Shown here: positions 25,618 through 34,980 of the stretch, one piece after another
How the letters are laid out: every line of letters starts with the position of its first letter
Position numbering within the stretch: the first letter of the stretch is position 1
Source of the DNA: Mariniblastus sp.
GTDB taxonomy: Bacteria > Planctomycetota > Planctomycetia > Pirellulales > Pirellulaceae
Assembly (NCBI GenBank): GCA_029251085.1
Contig: JAQXDZ010000004.1
Location: 1 to 39,698 of the forward strand
Length of the DNA stretch: 39,698 nucleotides
Direction: 5' to 3'
Program-made: the position numbers and the translations under genes
The notes under the pieces: generated by a model
Seen by the model: only the letters and a program-made list of their open reading frames with translations
What the model was told of the DNA's origin: nothing
Databases searched by the model: none

Positions 25618-28383
25618 ATGGCCAATAAATTTTCAATTGTGTTTGCACTGGCTTTTTCTTGTCTTGGAATTTTCGCCGACCGTTGTCCCGCACAAACGGA
25701 CGACTTTCAATTCGACGCGACAGCAAAAGCGACTCCAGCAGTTCCACCTGAATCTGGTTCAGCACTTGAGCTTGAACTCGGAGACCACATCTGCCTGATT
25801 GGCAATGCTTTGGGCGAACGCATGCAACACCGCAATCACTGGGAAACTTCACTGCACCAAATTCACGCCGACAAAGAACTGACAGTTCGAAATCTTTGCT
25901 TTCCAGGCGACACTGTCGATCTGAGATTGCGGTCGCTTAACTTTGGTTCTCCCGATGTCCATCTAGCACGATCCCGCGCCAGCGTGATCCTGATGATGTT
26001 CGGTGCCAATGAAGCGTTTCAGGGGAAAGCGGGGGTAGACAAATTCGGAGAAGAACTCGACCAACTCGTGCAAGACACTAAGACCAAAATGTATAATTCT
26101 TCGGGGATCGGAGCCAAGATCGTCCTCGTGTCACCAACCGCCTTCGAAAACACAGGCGACGTGAACTTACCCGACGGGACCCAACAGAACGAGAACCTCA
26201 GTATCTACACGGCCAAGATCGAATCAGTTGCAAGGAAAAATGGTGTTGGTTTCGCTAATATTTTCGAACCTACAAAATCACTTTTTGAAAACAGTGAAAC
26301 CCGCCTCACTCTCGACGGCATGCAACTTAACGACGATGGCTATCTCGCGCTAGCGCCGATACTCAACAACGCACTTTTCGGAAAGTCTGGAAAAGACCTT
26401 AATCTAAATCCGCAACTGAAAGCGGCGATTCAAGATAAAAACTTTCACTGGTGGCATCGCTATCGAGCAGTCAACGGTTTTTCGATCTACGGCACGCGCG
26501 GTCAAGCAGGTTCCGATGGCACGTACAACAATGAAGACGTCATGGAAAGAGAAAGAGCGATTCTCGATCAAATGACGGTTAATCGAGACCAACATTTATG
26601 GGCAGTTGCACAAGGAGCAGAACCAGCCGATAAAATTGATGATAGTAATACGTTGCCTTTTATTAATCCAAAAACTAACGTGGGCGGACCTGATGACAAA
26701 CAGGCCAAGGCAGGAAAACTTGGATCTCTCGAGTATAGCTCTGCAGCGGATCAGGTTTCGAAATTCAAACTTGCTGAAGGATTCGAAATCAATGTTTTTG
26801 CCACCGAGGAAGATTTCCCCGAACTTGCGAATCCTGTCGCCCTAAACTTTGACAGCAAGGGAAGGATGTGGGTCTCTACGATGCCGTCCTACCCACATTG
26901 GAAACCCAAAACAAAACTCGAAGACAAATTACTGATTCTGACCGATAAGGATTCGGATGGACGCGCCGACGAATGCAAGGTGTTCGCCGATGGACTGTAT
27001 GTTCCAACGGGATTCGAATTAGGCGAGGGAGGGGTTTTTGTCGCTCAACAACCTGACATCCTCTTTCTGAAAGATACTGATGGCGACGATGTTGCCGACA
27101 CCCGGGTTCGCCAAATTGTCGGCATGGGCACTGCAGACTCCCACCACGGTATCGCCGCCTTTGAATGGGGACCGGGTGGAGGACTGTATTTCGGCGAGGG
27201 AACTTTTAAATACTCTCAAGTAGAAAGCCCCTATGGTTTGACTCGGTGCAACGAGGCAGGTATCTGGCGCTATCACCCTAAAACTCATGAGACCGAAGTT
27301 CATGCGAATTACGCCTTTGCCAATCCATGGGGACACGTGTTTGACAAATGGGGTCAAAACTTCATTGCGGACGCTTCCGGTGGCCAGCATTACTGGTCGG
27401 CGTTGATCTCCGGCAAAACAACTTACCCCGCCAAACACCCAGGGGGTAACCATTACAAACGAACAATGAACATTGCCAAGAAGGCAAAAGTAGCGGATGC
27501 CCCAAAGTTACTTAAAAAACGCATCCGCCCAACATCCGGCTGTGAAATTGTCTCGAGTTCAAATTTCCCACCTGAGATGCAGGGAAATTATTTATTCAAT
27601 AACGTCATTAGTGAGAGGGCGATCCTGAACCATAAGATGGCGGAAGAGGGTTCTGGATTTTTCGCAACTGAAACTGAACCGCTTCTCCAATGTGAGGATG
27701 GCAATTTTCGACCTGTCGATATCCAATTTGGTCCAGACGGGGCACTTTACATTGTCGACTGGCACAACGCGTTAATTGGACACCTTCAACATAATCTTCG
27801 TGAACCGAATCGTGATCATAGCCACGGTAGAATTTGGAGAATCACCTACAAAGGCCGCCCGCTCGTCCAGCCGCCTAAGATCGATGGAGCGTCGATTGCA
27901 GACCTCCTTGACCTTCTCAAGCTTCCTGAAGATCGAACCCGCTATCGTGTTCGGCGAGAACTCGCGGCAAGAGAATCCGAATCTGTGATCACGGAATTAA
28001 AGAAATGGTTGGAGAATGCTGACCCTGCCGACCCCAATTTAGAGCACCAAATGCTAGAAGGCCTCTGGGTCTATCAAACGCATAATGTAGTGGACCAAGA
28101 ACTACTTGAGAGAATGCTCGAATCAAAAGATTACCACGCCAGAGCTGCGGCGGTTCGAGTTTTGTCTTACTGGCATTCCAGAGTCGACAATGCAACCGAT
28201 TTATTGGAGGCGGCTATTGAAGATAAGTCGGCAATGGTAAGAGCAGAGGCTGTCAGAGCGGCCAGCTTCTACCCACCGGAAGAGGTGGCTGAGTCCGTTC
28301 TAAATGTTTTGGAGCAAGAAACTGACGAACAGCTCGAATACCTACTCGATGAAACCATGAAAGTTATCGAAGGGACCAACTGA
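25618..28383 (+). CDS. Secreted SGNH-like / PVC membrane-bound dehydrogenase / HEAT-repeat protein
   Basis: Encodes 921 residues. A signal peptide (about 1-24) is followed by an SGNH-hydrolase-like domain (about 55-260). Its block I reads GNA (62-64) instead of GDS, and block V reads DGMQ (233-236) instead of DxxH; block III Asn131 remains. The domain therefore seems catalytically dead. A beta-propeller-like domain of the PVC membrane-bound dehydrogenase family follows (about 375-755), with FKLAEGFEINVFATEEDFPELANPVAL, KDSDGRADE, DTDGDDVADT, HHGIAAFEWGPGG and RPVDIQFGPDGALYIVDWHN. HEAT-like repeats fill about 770-915. The usual C-terminal CxxCH heme domain of long relatives is missing but occurs in the next gene. 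The substrate is unknown; sugar or alcohol oxidation in the periplasm is the family-level guess. Confidence 0.85.
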   Translation: MANKFSIVFALAFSCLGIFADRCPAQTDDFQFDATAKATPAVPPESGSALELELGDHICLIGNALGERMQHRNHWETSLHQIHADKELTVRNLCFPGDTVDLRLRSLNFGSPDVHLARSRASVILMMFGANEAFQGKAGVDKFGEELDQLVQDTKTKMYNSSGIGAKIVLVSPTAFENTGDVNLPDGTQQNENLSIYTAKIESVARKNGVGFANIFEPTKSLFENSETRLTLDGMQLNDDGYLALAPILNNALFGKSGKDLNLNPQLKAAIQDKNFHWWHRYRAVNGFSIYGTRGQAGSDGTYNNEDVMERERAILDQMTVNRDQHLWAVAQGAEPADKIDDSNTLPFINPKTNVGGPDDKQAKAGKLGSLEYSSAADQVSKFKLAEGFEINVFATEEDFPELANPVALNFDSKGRMWVSTMPSYPHWKPKTKLEDKLLILTDKDSDGRADECKVFADGLYVPTGFELGEGGVFVAQQPDILFLKDTDGDDVADTRVRQIVGMGTADSHHGIAAFEWGPGGGLYFGEGTFKYSQVESPYGLTRCNEAGIWRYHPKTHETEVHANYAFANPWGHVFDKWGQNFIADASGGQHYWSALISGKTTYPAKHPGGNHYKRTMNIAKKAKVADAPKLLKKRIRPTSGCEIVSSSNFPPEMQGNYLFNNVISERAILNHKMAEEGSGFFATETEPLLQCEDGNFRPVDIQFGPDGALYIVDWHNALIGHLQHNLREPNRDHSHGRIWRITYKGRPLVQPPKIDGASIADLLDLLKLPEDRTRYRVRRELAARESESVITELKKWLENADPADPNLEHQMLEGLWVYQTHNVVDQELLERMLESKDYHARAAAVRVLSYWHSRVDNATDLLEAAIEDKSAMVRAEAVRAASFYPPEEVAESVLNVLEQETDEQLEYLLDETMKVIEGTN

Positions 28384-28603
28384 CCTTTCATTCGCCCCGC
28401 CCATTCCAATGTTAAACCAACCCTGCAAACTCCGGTATTGTTAGCAGGGGCAGTTGTAGTTGGCCCCACAAAATTCTCTGGAAAACCTTCTGGGAAAACT
28501 TCTTGGAAGCCTTCATAAAAAACCTAAATTGAGAATTTGTTTTCCCTTCTCAGCCCGTCACGCCAACAGAAGCATTTCACTCGACATTTTAAAAATTATC
28601 ACC

Positions 28604-30529
28604 ATGCAAAAAAAACTTGCCTCTCTCTTGTTGTCTTGCATTGTCATCTCGATTGGTGCTAACTCGCCTAAAGTCTTTGCACAAACTCATTCGCATTCCG
28701 AAGCGAATCAGGACATTAAGCCGCCCAGAGTCTTTCTCGACAAGAACCCCCGAATTGTTAAGTACCAACTAAAGCGACTGAGCAACGCCCGTCTTCTACT
28801 CGTGGAACGCAGCGACGACGACCCTAAGTACTTGCTTGTACATCAGGAGATTCTCGGAAGAGAGGGCATAGCCAAAGGTGACCTTGATGACGCAGTCCAA
28901 GCGATTGCCAATATAAACGACACCGATCCTGTGACCGAATTGCTCGCGTTAATCCCTGACGTTGAGTCGGAAGGAGAATTAGCGGGAAGCGCTAAACAGT
29001 TCGTCAGCCTTTTACTCGAACAGAAGACCGAAACTCTTCGGTCAAGAACCGGCTCGCTTGTCGAAGCAACGGAAGCCGATAGCCGCCTACTCAACATTGC
29101 TGGTTTTGCCGGTTTAATACTTACTGGATCTTCTGAAAAAGCATTCGAGCTTGGATCTAAGAATCCCCTAAAAATGGCAACGCTTCTGGAATCAATCCCA
29201 ATGATTCCCAGCCAAAAAATCCGCAACTCCCTGAATTCTAAAATCACCGCAATGCTAAGCGATCAACAGCCAATCGGCGTAAGACTTGCTGCTGTGAATG
29301 CCATGAACAGCCTGACCAGTGATTTCTCCAATAACTTCAAGGCAATTGCACCACTCGTCAATAACCCGCGTCTCCGCGCATCCGCCGTGCGAGCGCTACT
29401 AAAAATTCCTCGCAAGAATCGAGATGCTTCCGTTGCTGCAAACCTTGCCTCGTTCCTCGTTAAATTTGCTGAGGATACTCCAACAGCCAAGCGGACTTCT
29501 GACACCTTCATCGAAGCCATGCAACTTGCTGATCAAACACTCGGTCTTTTGCCACCAGAGATGAGCGACCGTTATCGCAAGCGTCTCAGCGCCGTCAGTG
29601 TAAGGGTGATTCTGATTCATACCGTTGAAGAAGAAATGAGATATGACGTTCCCTGGTTTGCAGTGCAAGCAGGCACTGACATTCAGGTCATCTTAAAAAA
29701 CGAAGACTTAATGGCTCACAACTTAGTTATCACCAAACCAGAGGCCTTGCAAACGGTTGCACTGCAAGCCGCTGCAGAAGGCCCGACCATTGGCCCAAGC
29801 GGAAAACAATATGTCCCTGAATCGAGCGATGTTCTGATCGGCACGGAAATGGTTTCGGCAGAGAAACAGTCCCGCATCACTTTCAGGGCTCCCAGCGAAC
29901 CGGGAGAATACCCCTACGTCTGCACTTTCCCAGGACATTGGATGCGCATGTATGGTGTCATGGTGGTGGTCGACGACCTTGGCGAATTCCAGCGAAACCC
30001 TACCGAGCCCAAAGACCCGGTTGGATCCAATCGCCCGTTGGTAAAAGCCTGGACAATCGAAGACTTGAATGACAAAATTGAAATGGGACTGCGAGGAAGA
30101 AGCTTTGAAATTGGTAAAAAGATTTTCAATGAGGCAACCTGTGCTCAATGCCATCAGGTTGGCGAGATGGGAAAGGCGGTTGGCCCCGATTTGACTGATC
30201 TGTGGGCACGCTGGAAAGGTGATGCCGCTGGCGTTCTTAGAGAGGTCATTGAGCCCTCCCATAAAATTGAGCCAAAGTATATCGTTCGCAAAGTCATTAC
30301 CCTCGACGGCGACGTGATCTCAGGGATTGTCGTGGCAGAGGATAAAGAGACCATTTCAATCTTACCGAACCCTGAATCTCCAGAACCAACGATAATCGCA
30401 CAAGACGACATTGACGACATGATTAAGTCATCCGTGAGCATCATGCCCAAAGGACTGATGGACCGTTTCACCGAGGATGAAATTTTCGAGTTGCTTTCAT
30501 ATTTAAGAAGTATCAACTCAACTAAATAA
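28604..30529 (+). CDS. Secreted cupredoxin / cytochrome c protein (Planctomycetes heme-binding domain)
   Basis: Encodes 641 residues from ATG 28604. This ATG begins a clean signal peptide ending near VFAQ; a longer frame to 28460 would bury it. An alpha-helical, HEAT-like region spans about 40-325. A plastocyanin/azurin-type domain follows (about 345-460) with all copper ligands visible: His372 (MAHNLV), Cys440 and His445 (CTFPGH), and Met449. The C-terminal cytochrome c domain of the Planctomycetes heme-binding type has CAQCH (513-517), VGPDLTDLW, GDVISGIVVAEDKETISIL and SIMPKGLMDRFTEDEIFELLSYL; the Met there is the likely axial ligand. It should pass electrons between copper and heme in the periplasm, probably from the dehydrogenase encoded 220 bases upstream on the same strand. 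Confidence 0.9.
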   Translation: MQKKLASLLLSCIVISIGANSPKVFAQTHSHSEANQDIKPPRVFLDKNPRIVKYQLKRLSNARLLLVERSDDDPKYLLVHQEILGREGIAKGDLDDAVQAIANINDTDPVTELLALIPDVESEGELAGSAKQFVSLLLEQKTETLRSRTGSLVEATEADSRLLNIAGFAGLILTGSSEKAFELGSKNPLKMATLLESIPMIPSQKIRNSLNSKITAMLSDQQPIGVRLAAVNAMNSLTSDFSNNFKAIAPLVNNPRLRASAVRALLKIPRKNRDASVAANLASFLVKFAEDTPTAKRTSDTFIEAMQLADQTLGLLPPEMSDRYRKRLSAVSVRVILIHTVEEEMRYDVPWFAVQAGTDIQVILKNEDLMAHNLVITKPEALQTVALQAAAEGPTIGPSGKQYVPESSDVLIGTEMVSAEKQSRITFRAPSEPGEYPYVCTFPGHWMRMYGVMVVVDDLGEFQRNPTEPKDPVGSNRPLVKAWTIEDLNDKIEMGLRGRSFEIGKKIFNEATCAQCHQVGEMGKAVGPDLTDLWARWKGDAAGVLREVIEPSHKIEPKYIVRKVITLDGDVISGIVVAEDKETISILPNPESPEPTIIAQDDIDDMIKSSVSIMPKGLMDRFTEDEIFELLSYLRSINSTK

Positions 30530-30656
30530 TGCCCAGCGAATGACGAGTATCTTTTAACAGGCTCCGATTTACCAAAAAGCTGACAGACGAAAGCCTTTTG
30601 CAGGGCAGGGGGATCAGCTTCCCAACAAATTTATTAAAACCAAAGATCGCCCCAAA

Positions 30657-32027
30657 TCATTTTTGTTTCTCGATTGGTTTTTGCCACCGCACACTACCAC
30701 CTCGCTGAACCTGTACTCGCAGCTCTTTTGCCATTTCTTGATATTTGTTCTTGTTCGCCGTTTTCTGATCTCGTGTTTCGAGTGGATCAGCGGATAAGTC
30801 ATACAGCTCTTGAGCTTCAAAAGGACTATTCTGAAGTAATTTCCAATCACCTCGAATCATTGCATTCGCAATTAACCCCCCGTACCTCAGGCCACCTTCA
30901 CGGCGGTGAAAAAAGAGATCTCGTTTAGCGAGTGATTCTGTTTCCTTTTTAAGCAGTGGCAGCAGACTGACCCCATCAATTGGATGCCCAAACTTGGCCC
31001 CCGCAACCTCACACACCGTGGGGAACAGATCCATCGTGATCATGCGTTCCGTGGATCTCGAATTCGCATCGATCTTACCAGGCCATACAAAACAGGTGGG
31101 AACCCGCAAGCCCCCCTCGTACATGCTTTGCTTCCCGTCCCGCAACTCGCCGTTATTCGCCCCGACATTTAACTGACCACCATTGTCTGAAGTAAAAATA
31201 ACGAGAGTGTTACGGTCGAAACCCGTCTCCCGCAATGTTGTCATCACCCGCCCAATCCCAGAATCCATGTGCTCTATTAGTGCGACAAGTTTGGCTCTTT
31301 TGTCGCTCATAGCAGATTCCCGCTGTTTGACCTTTTGATACCAATCTTTGGGCGGTTGGATCGGTGTGTGCGGCGCGTTGTATGTCAGGCAAAGAAAAAA
31401 TGGAGACGGCTTGCCAACTCGGGATTTTAAATAATCGCACGACCAATCAGTGAAAAGATCAGTTGCATGCCCTTTCACATCAATTACTTGATTGTTGAGG
31501 TACATATATTCAATATTGTGACGTCGATGCTGATAGTAGTCATCCATCATGTCGGCTAAAAAACCATGGAACAAATCAAATCCACGGTCAACCGGTCGAT
31601 TGGGAGCTTCGAGTCCCAAGTGCCATTTACCAATTAATGCGGTATGGTAACCAGCGGTTTTCATCACTCGGGGCAGCAAAACAGATTCGGGATCTAAGTA
31701 ACCCCAATTATTTTCGGGGTGCGTGCGAATCACCCCGGGAACACCAACCAGTTCCGGATAGCGTCCGGTCATCAACGATGCACGTGACGGGGAACAAACA
31801 GGACAATTTGCGTACGCAAACTCAAACCTCATCCCCGATTTAAATAAAGCATCAATATGGGGCGACTGCAGGTCCTCGGCGCCAGTGCAACCTAGATCTC
31901 CATTCCCCAAATCGTCCGCCATAATCACGATTATATTCGGCTTTTCCTGCAATTCATCTGACTGCAAAACGCCTGCCTGAATCGCAAACAACACAGCAAC
32001 ACTAAAGAACCAACTAATTCGCTGCAT
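30657..32027 (-). CDS. Exported type I sulfatase (arylsulfatase family)
   Basis: Hydrolyses sulfate esters, in planctomycetes usually of algal polysaccharides. Encodes 456 residues. A signal peptide (about 1-22) is followed by PNIIVIMADDLGNGDLGC, which supplies metal ligands Asp38 and Asp39. The formylglycine signature is CSPSRASLMTGR with Cys78. Further motifs are GKWHLG, the metal-binding FTSDNGGQ, and KQSMYEGGLRVP. ATG 32027 is chosen because GGAGG (32036-32040, minus strand) lies 8 bases before it; the GTG at 32036 overlaps that site. The Cys needs conversion by a formylglycine-generating enzyme, which is not in the window. It converges with the heme protein gene and diverges from rlmKL. 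The exact substrate cannot be read. Confidence 0.94.
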   Translation of the reverse strand: MQRISWFFSVAVLFAIQAGVLQSDELQEKPNIIVIMADDLGNGDLGCTGAEDLQSPHIDALFKSGMRFEFAYANCPVCSPSRASLMTGRYPELVGVPGVIRTHPENNWGYLDPESVLLPRVMKTAGYHTALIGKWHLGLEAPNRPVDRGFDLFHGFLADMMDDYYQHRRHNIEYMYLNNQVIDVKGHATDLFTDWSCDYLKSRVGKPSPFFLCLTYNAPHTPIQPPKDWYQKVKQRESAMSDKRAKLVALIEHMDSGIGRVMTTLRETGFDRNTLVIFTSDNGGQLNVGANNGELRDGKQSMYEGGLRVPTCFVWPGKIDANSRSTERMITMDLFPTVCEVAGAKFGHPIDGVSLLPLLKKETESLAKRDLFFHRREGGLRYGGLIANAMIRGDWKLLQNSPFEAQELYDLSADPLETRDQKTANKNKYQEMAKELRVQVQRGGSVRWQKPIEKQK

Positions 32028-32273
32028 CGCACTCACCTCCGCTTGATTGGGTTATGGGCATCGGCTTTAAATGTAAACGATTCACCACCTCGAGACTACA
32101 ACTTACCCAATCAATGCTCTCCCTAAAGATTATTTCATTTGATTTACGGGCACGGACCCCAGACCTGCACGGACAACCTCATTATTTTTCTGTTTATGAT
32201 TCCATTGAGGGCCGACCCCCGTTTTCCTATTTATTTCAATTGAGTTAAGCTAGGGACTAACCAATCGAATCTC

Positions 32274-34664
32274 ATGCAAGAGCGCGGAATGCAAGACCAG
32301 CTAAAACTTACCGCCGCCTGTGCATTCGGACTGGAAGCGATTGTAAAGCGGGAATTGATTGCACTGGGCTATACACCAAGCATCTCGCAACCTGGACGCG
32401 TCGATTTCGCAGGTGACTGGGCCGCCGTCTGCCGCACTAATCTCTGGTTGAGAACAGCCGACCGAGTCCTTATCGAAGTCCAGAAATTTGATGCCCCCGA
32501 TTTCGACGCGTTATTTGATACGGTCAAAGAGTTTGACTGGAGCCAATTCATTCCTGCGGATGCAGCTTTCCCGGTAATTGGCCGATCCCGACTTTCCCAG
32601 CTAACGAGTGTTCCAGCCGTCCAACGAAGTGTAAAACGGTCGATCGTCGAAAGCCTGCTACACTACCACGATGTCAATTCCCTGCCCGAATCAGGAGCAG
32701 AATACAAGGTTGAGATTGCACTCTTGAATGATGTCGCGACCCTAACCATTGACACCACAGGGCCTAGCCTTCACAAGCGAGGTTATCGAAAATTAGTCGC
32801 CGAGGCTCCTCTCAAGGAAACGTTGTCAGCCGCTCTGGTTTCGCTCAGCGTGTGGAACCCCGAACGCCCTTTGATTGATCCCTTTTGCGGTTCCGGAACC
32901 ATCGCAATCGAAGCGGCGCTCCAAGGGCTTAACATTGCACCGGGAATCAATCGATCTTTCACTTCGAAAAACTGGGATATCATTCCCGATGAGCTATGGG
33001 AACAAGCTGTCGAAGAAGCCAAAGACCTCGAAAAAAAAACACTACGATTCCAAATCATCGGGACTGACCGGGACAAGGAAGTTTTAAGCCTGGCCCGATA
33101 CCACAGCCAACAAGCAGGGGTCGCCGATTACGTTCATTTCCAAAACCGTGACTTCGATCAACTCACCAGCAAACGCGAGTATGGTTGCATCATTACCAAC
33201 CCACCCTACGGTGAGCGACTTGAGGACCAGGAACGCCTGCTTGGGTTATACCGAAGCATCCCCGGAATTATGCAACGCCTTCCAACTTGGTCATTGTTCC
33301 TAATTACGAACATGCCGAAATTCGAAGCCATTATTCAAAAGTCGGCTACGCGACGCCGAAAATTATTTAACGGCCGTCTGGAGTGCACTTACTATCAATT
33401 TCTTGGCCCCCGCCCACCCCGAGGGTATAGCCCCGAGGATACCGCGACGTCGCTTCAGCCCCTCGACACTGAACTGGAATTGCCTGCCAACCCGGAGATT
33501 CCAGCTCCAACGGAAACCGCAGCGCCCGTGAATCACGATCACTTGGCCGACACCGCTCCTCCATCAAGTCAAACGCCGAGTGCCGATTCATCTGCTACGC
33601 CTTCAACCCAAGAGCAACTCGAACTCCAACCGACTTTACCCACCATCAGCAAGTCGCAGCCGATCGATTCAACGATTCTTCCATTGTTTGGTGGACTGCA
33701 TCCCAAAGACAGGGAACAGGCCCAGTTGCTCGCGAACCGCCTTAAAAAAAGAGCAAAACATTTGCGGCGGTGGCCCACCAAAAGAAACATCACCTGTTAT
33801 CGAATTTACGAACGAGATATTCCTGAAATTCCACTGGTCATCGACCGCTACGAAGACCACCTTCACATCACGGAGTACGACCGCCCCCACGATCGAGATC
33901 TTGCGAGACACGGAGCATGGCTGGAACTCATGAAGACCACCGCTTCTGAAACGCTCGAAATCCCAATAACCCACACACACTTAAAAAAACGACGCCGCTC
34001 GAATTCTTTTCAGCAGTACGAAAAGATAGACTCCTCAGGCAAATTGATAACCGTCCACGAGGGCGGATTGAAATTCGCGGTCAACCTAGTCGATTACGTC
34101 GACACCGGACTTTTCCTCGATCACCGGACAACAAGGAATATGGTACAAGCAGAGTCTTCAGGGAAAGACTTTTTGAATCTGTTTGCCTACACCGGTTCGT
34201 TTTCAGTCTACGCCGTTAAGGGAGATGCTACACGCGCCACCACCGTCGATCTTTCTAAAAACTATCTCGATTGGGCAAAGCAGAATTTCAAGCTAAATGG
34301 AATCGACCCACTTCAGCATCATTTTGTCGCACAAGATTCCATTGATTTTCTCGAAACCGCCGCTGAGGACAAACGTAAACGATTCGATCTCGCCATCGTT
34401 GATCCGCCTACCTTCTCGAATAGCAAACAGACTGAACTTGATTGGGATGTCCAAGAGCGTCATTGCGAGTTGCTCGAAAAAGTACATGGAGTCATGAGAC
34501 TTGGAGGGGTTGTTTATTTCTCGACAAACTTTCGCAGGTTTAAATTTGACGACAAGTATTTAGGCGATCTTTTTGAGATTCGTGAAATCAGCAAACAGAC
34601 CGTCCCTGAAGATTTTAGAAATCGACGCATCCACCGTTGCTGGCGATTGGTCGTCAAATGGTAG
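32274..34664 (+). CDS. rlmL: Bifunctional 23S rRNA methyltransferase RlmKL
   Basis: Fused enzyme methylating 23S rRNA at m2G2445 (RlmL half) and m7G2069 (RlmK half, E. coli numbering). Encodes 796 residues. A THUMP domain spans about 45-155. The RlmL Rossmann methyltransferase (about 160-385) has DPFCGSGTIAIEAAL and the catalytic TNPPYGERL. A linker of about 85 residues rich in Pro, Thr, Ser and Ala (about 385-465) is longer than in E. coli RlmKL (702 residues) and probably disordered. The RlmK half (about 475-796) has VDTGLFLDHRTTRNMV, NLFAYTGSFSVYAVKGDA and VDPPTFSNSK. ATG 32274 is used; ATG 32289 is equally possible. It is a single gene on its strand here. Confidence 0.94.
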   Translation: MQERGMQDQLKLTAACAFGLEAIVKRELIALGYTPSISQPGRVDFAGDWAAVCRTNLWLRTADRVLIEVQKFDAPDFDALFDTVKEFDWSQFIPADAAFPVIGRSRLSQLTSVPAVQRSVKRSIVESLLHYHDVNSLPESGAEYKVEIALLNDVATLTIDTTGPSLHKRGYRKLVAEAPLKETLSAALVSLSVWNPERPLIDPFCGSGTIAIEAALQGLNIAPGINRSFTSKNWDIIPDELWEQAVEEAKDLEKKTLRFQIIGTDRDKEVLSLARYHSQQAGVADYVHFQNRDFDQLTSKREYGCIITNPPYGERLEDQERLLGLYRSIPGIMQRLPTWSLFLITNMPKFEAIIQKSATRRRKLFNGRLECTYYQFLGPRPPRGYSPEDTATSLQPLDTELELPANPEIPAPTETAAPVNHDHLADTAPPSSQTPSADSSATPSTQEQLELQPTLPTISKSQPIDSTILPLFGGLHPKDREQAQLLANRLKKRAKHLRRWPTKRNITCYRIYERDIPEIPLVIDRYEDHLHITEYDRPHDRDLARHGAWLELMKTTASETLEIPITHTHLKKRRRSNSFQQYEKIDSSGKLITVHEGGLKFAVNLVDYVDTGLFLDHRTTRNMVQAESSGKDFLNLFAYTGSFSVYAVKGDATRATTVDLSKNYLDWAKQNFKLNGIDPLQHHFVAQDSIDFLETAAEDKRKRFDLAIVDPPTFSNSKQTELDWDVQERHCELLEKVHGVMRLGGVVYFSTNFRRFKFDDKYLGDLFEIREISKQTVPEDFRNRRIHRCWRLVVKW

Positions 34665-34980
34665 GCTTGCGAGATTGGCGACATGTCGTTCGGATTACGC
34701 GAGTCAACAATTTATCATCACACCGCTGAGTTCTCGGACAGTTCCTGCAAAATAATAAATTAACGGGTGAAAAATTACTTTTCAGTACGGTACTGGCGTG
34801 AACGACGAAGATTTTGCCCACAGGGCGTCTGCGAATCACCACGCGACCTCCAGCAGACCCCATCGACGAAACGGCAGCTATCTCATTAAACTAGTGTTTT
34901 AGCGACTCGAGATGCTCCCCGAGCAACTTGTGACGCCCCTGCAAGACACGAAATAAAGCCTATTCGAATCCAGGATTAAC
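34665..34980. other. Intergenic region, 316 bases, no gene seen
   Basis: No ORF, tRNA or strong terminator recognised between rlmKL and the leucine-rich-repeat gene. Confidence 0.4.

Noticed and set aside
28460..28603. 48-codon N-terminal extension of the cupredoxin/cytochrome c gene
   Set aside because: It would bury a good signal peptide beginning at ATG 28604, and the extension has no conserved character.
29723..30262. 179-codon minus-strand ORF opposite the cupredoxin/cytochrome gene
   Set aside because: It is antisense to the copper and heme motifs, which are unmistakable on the plus strand.
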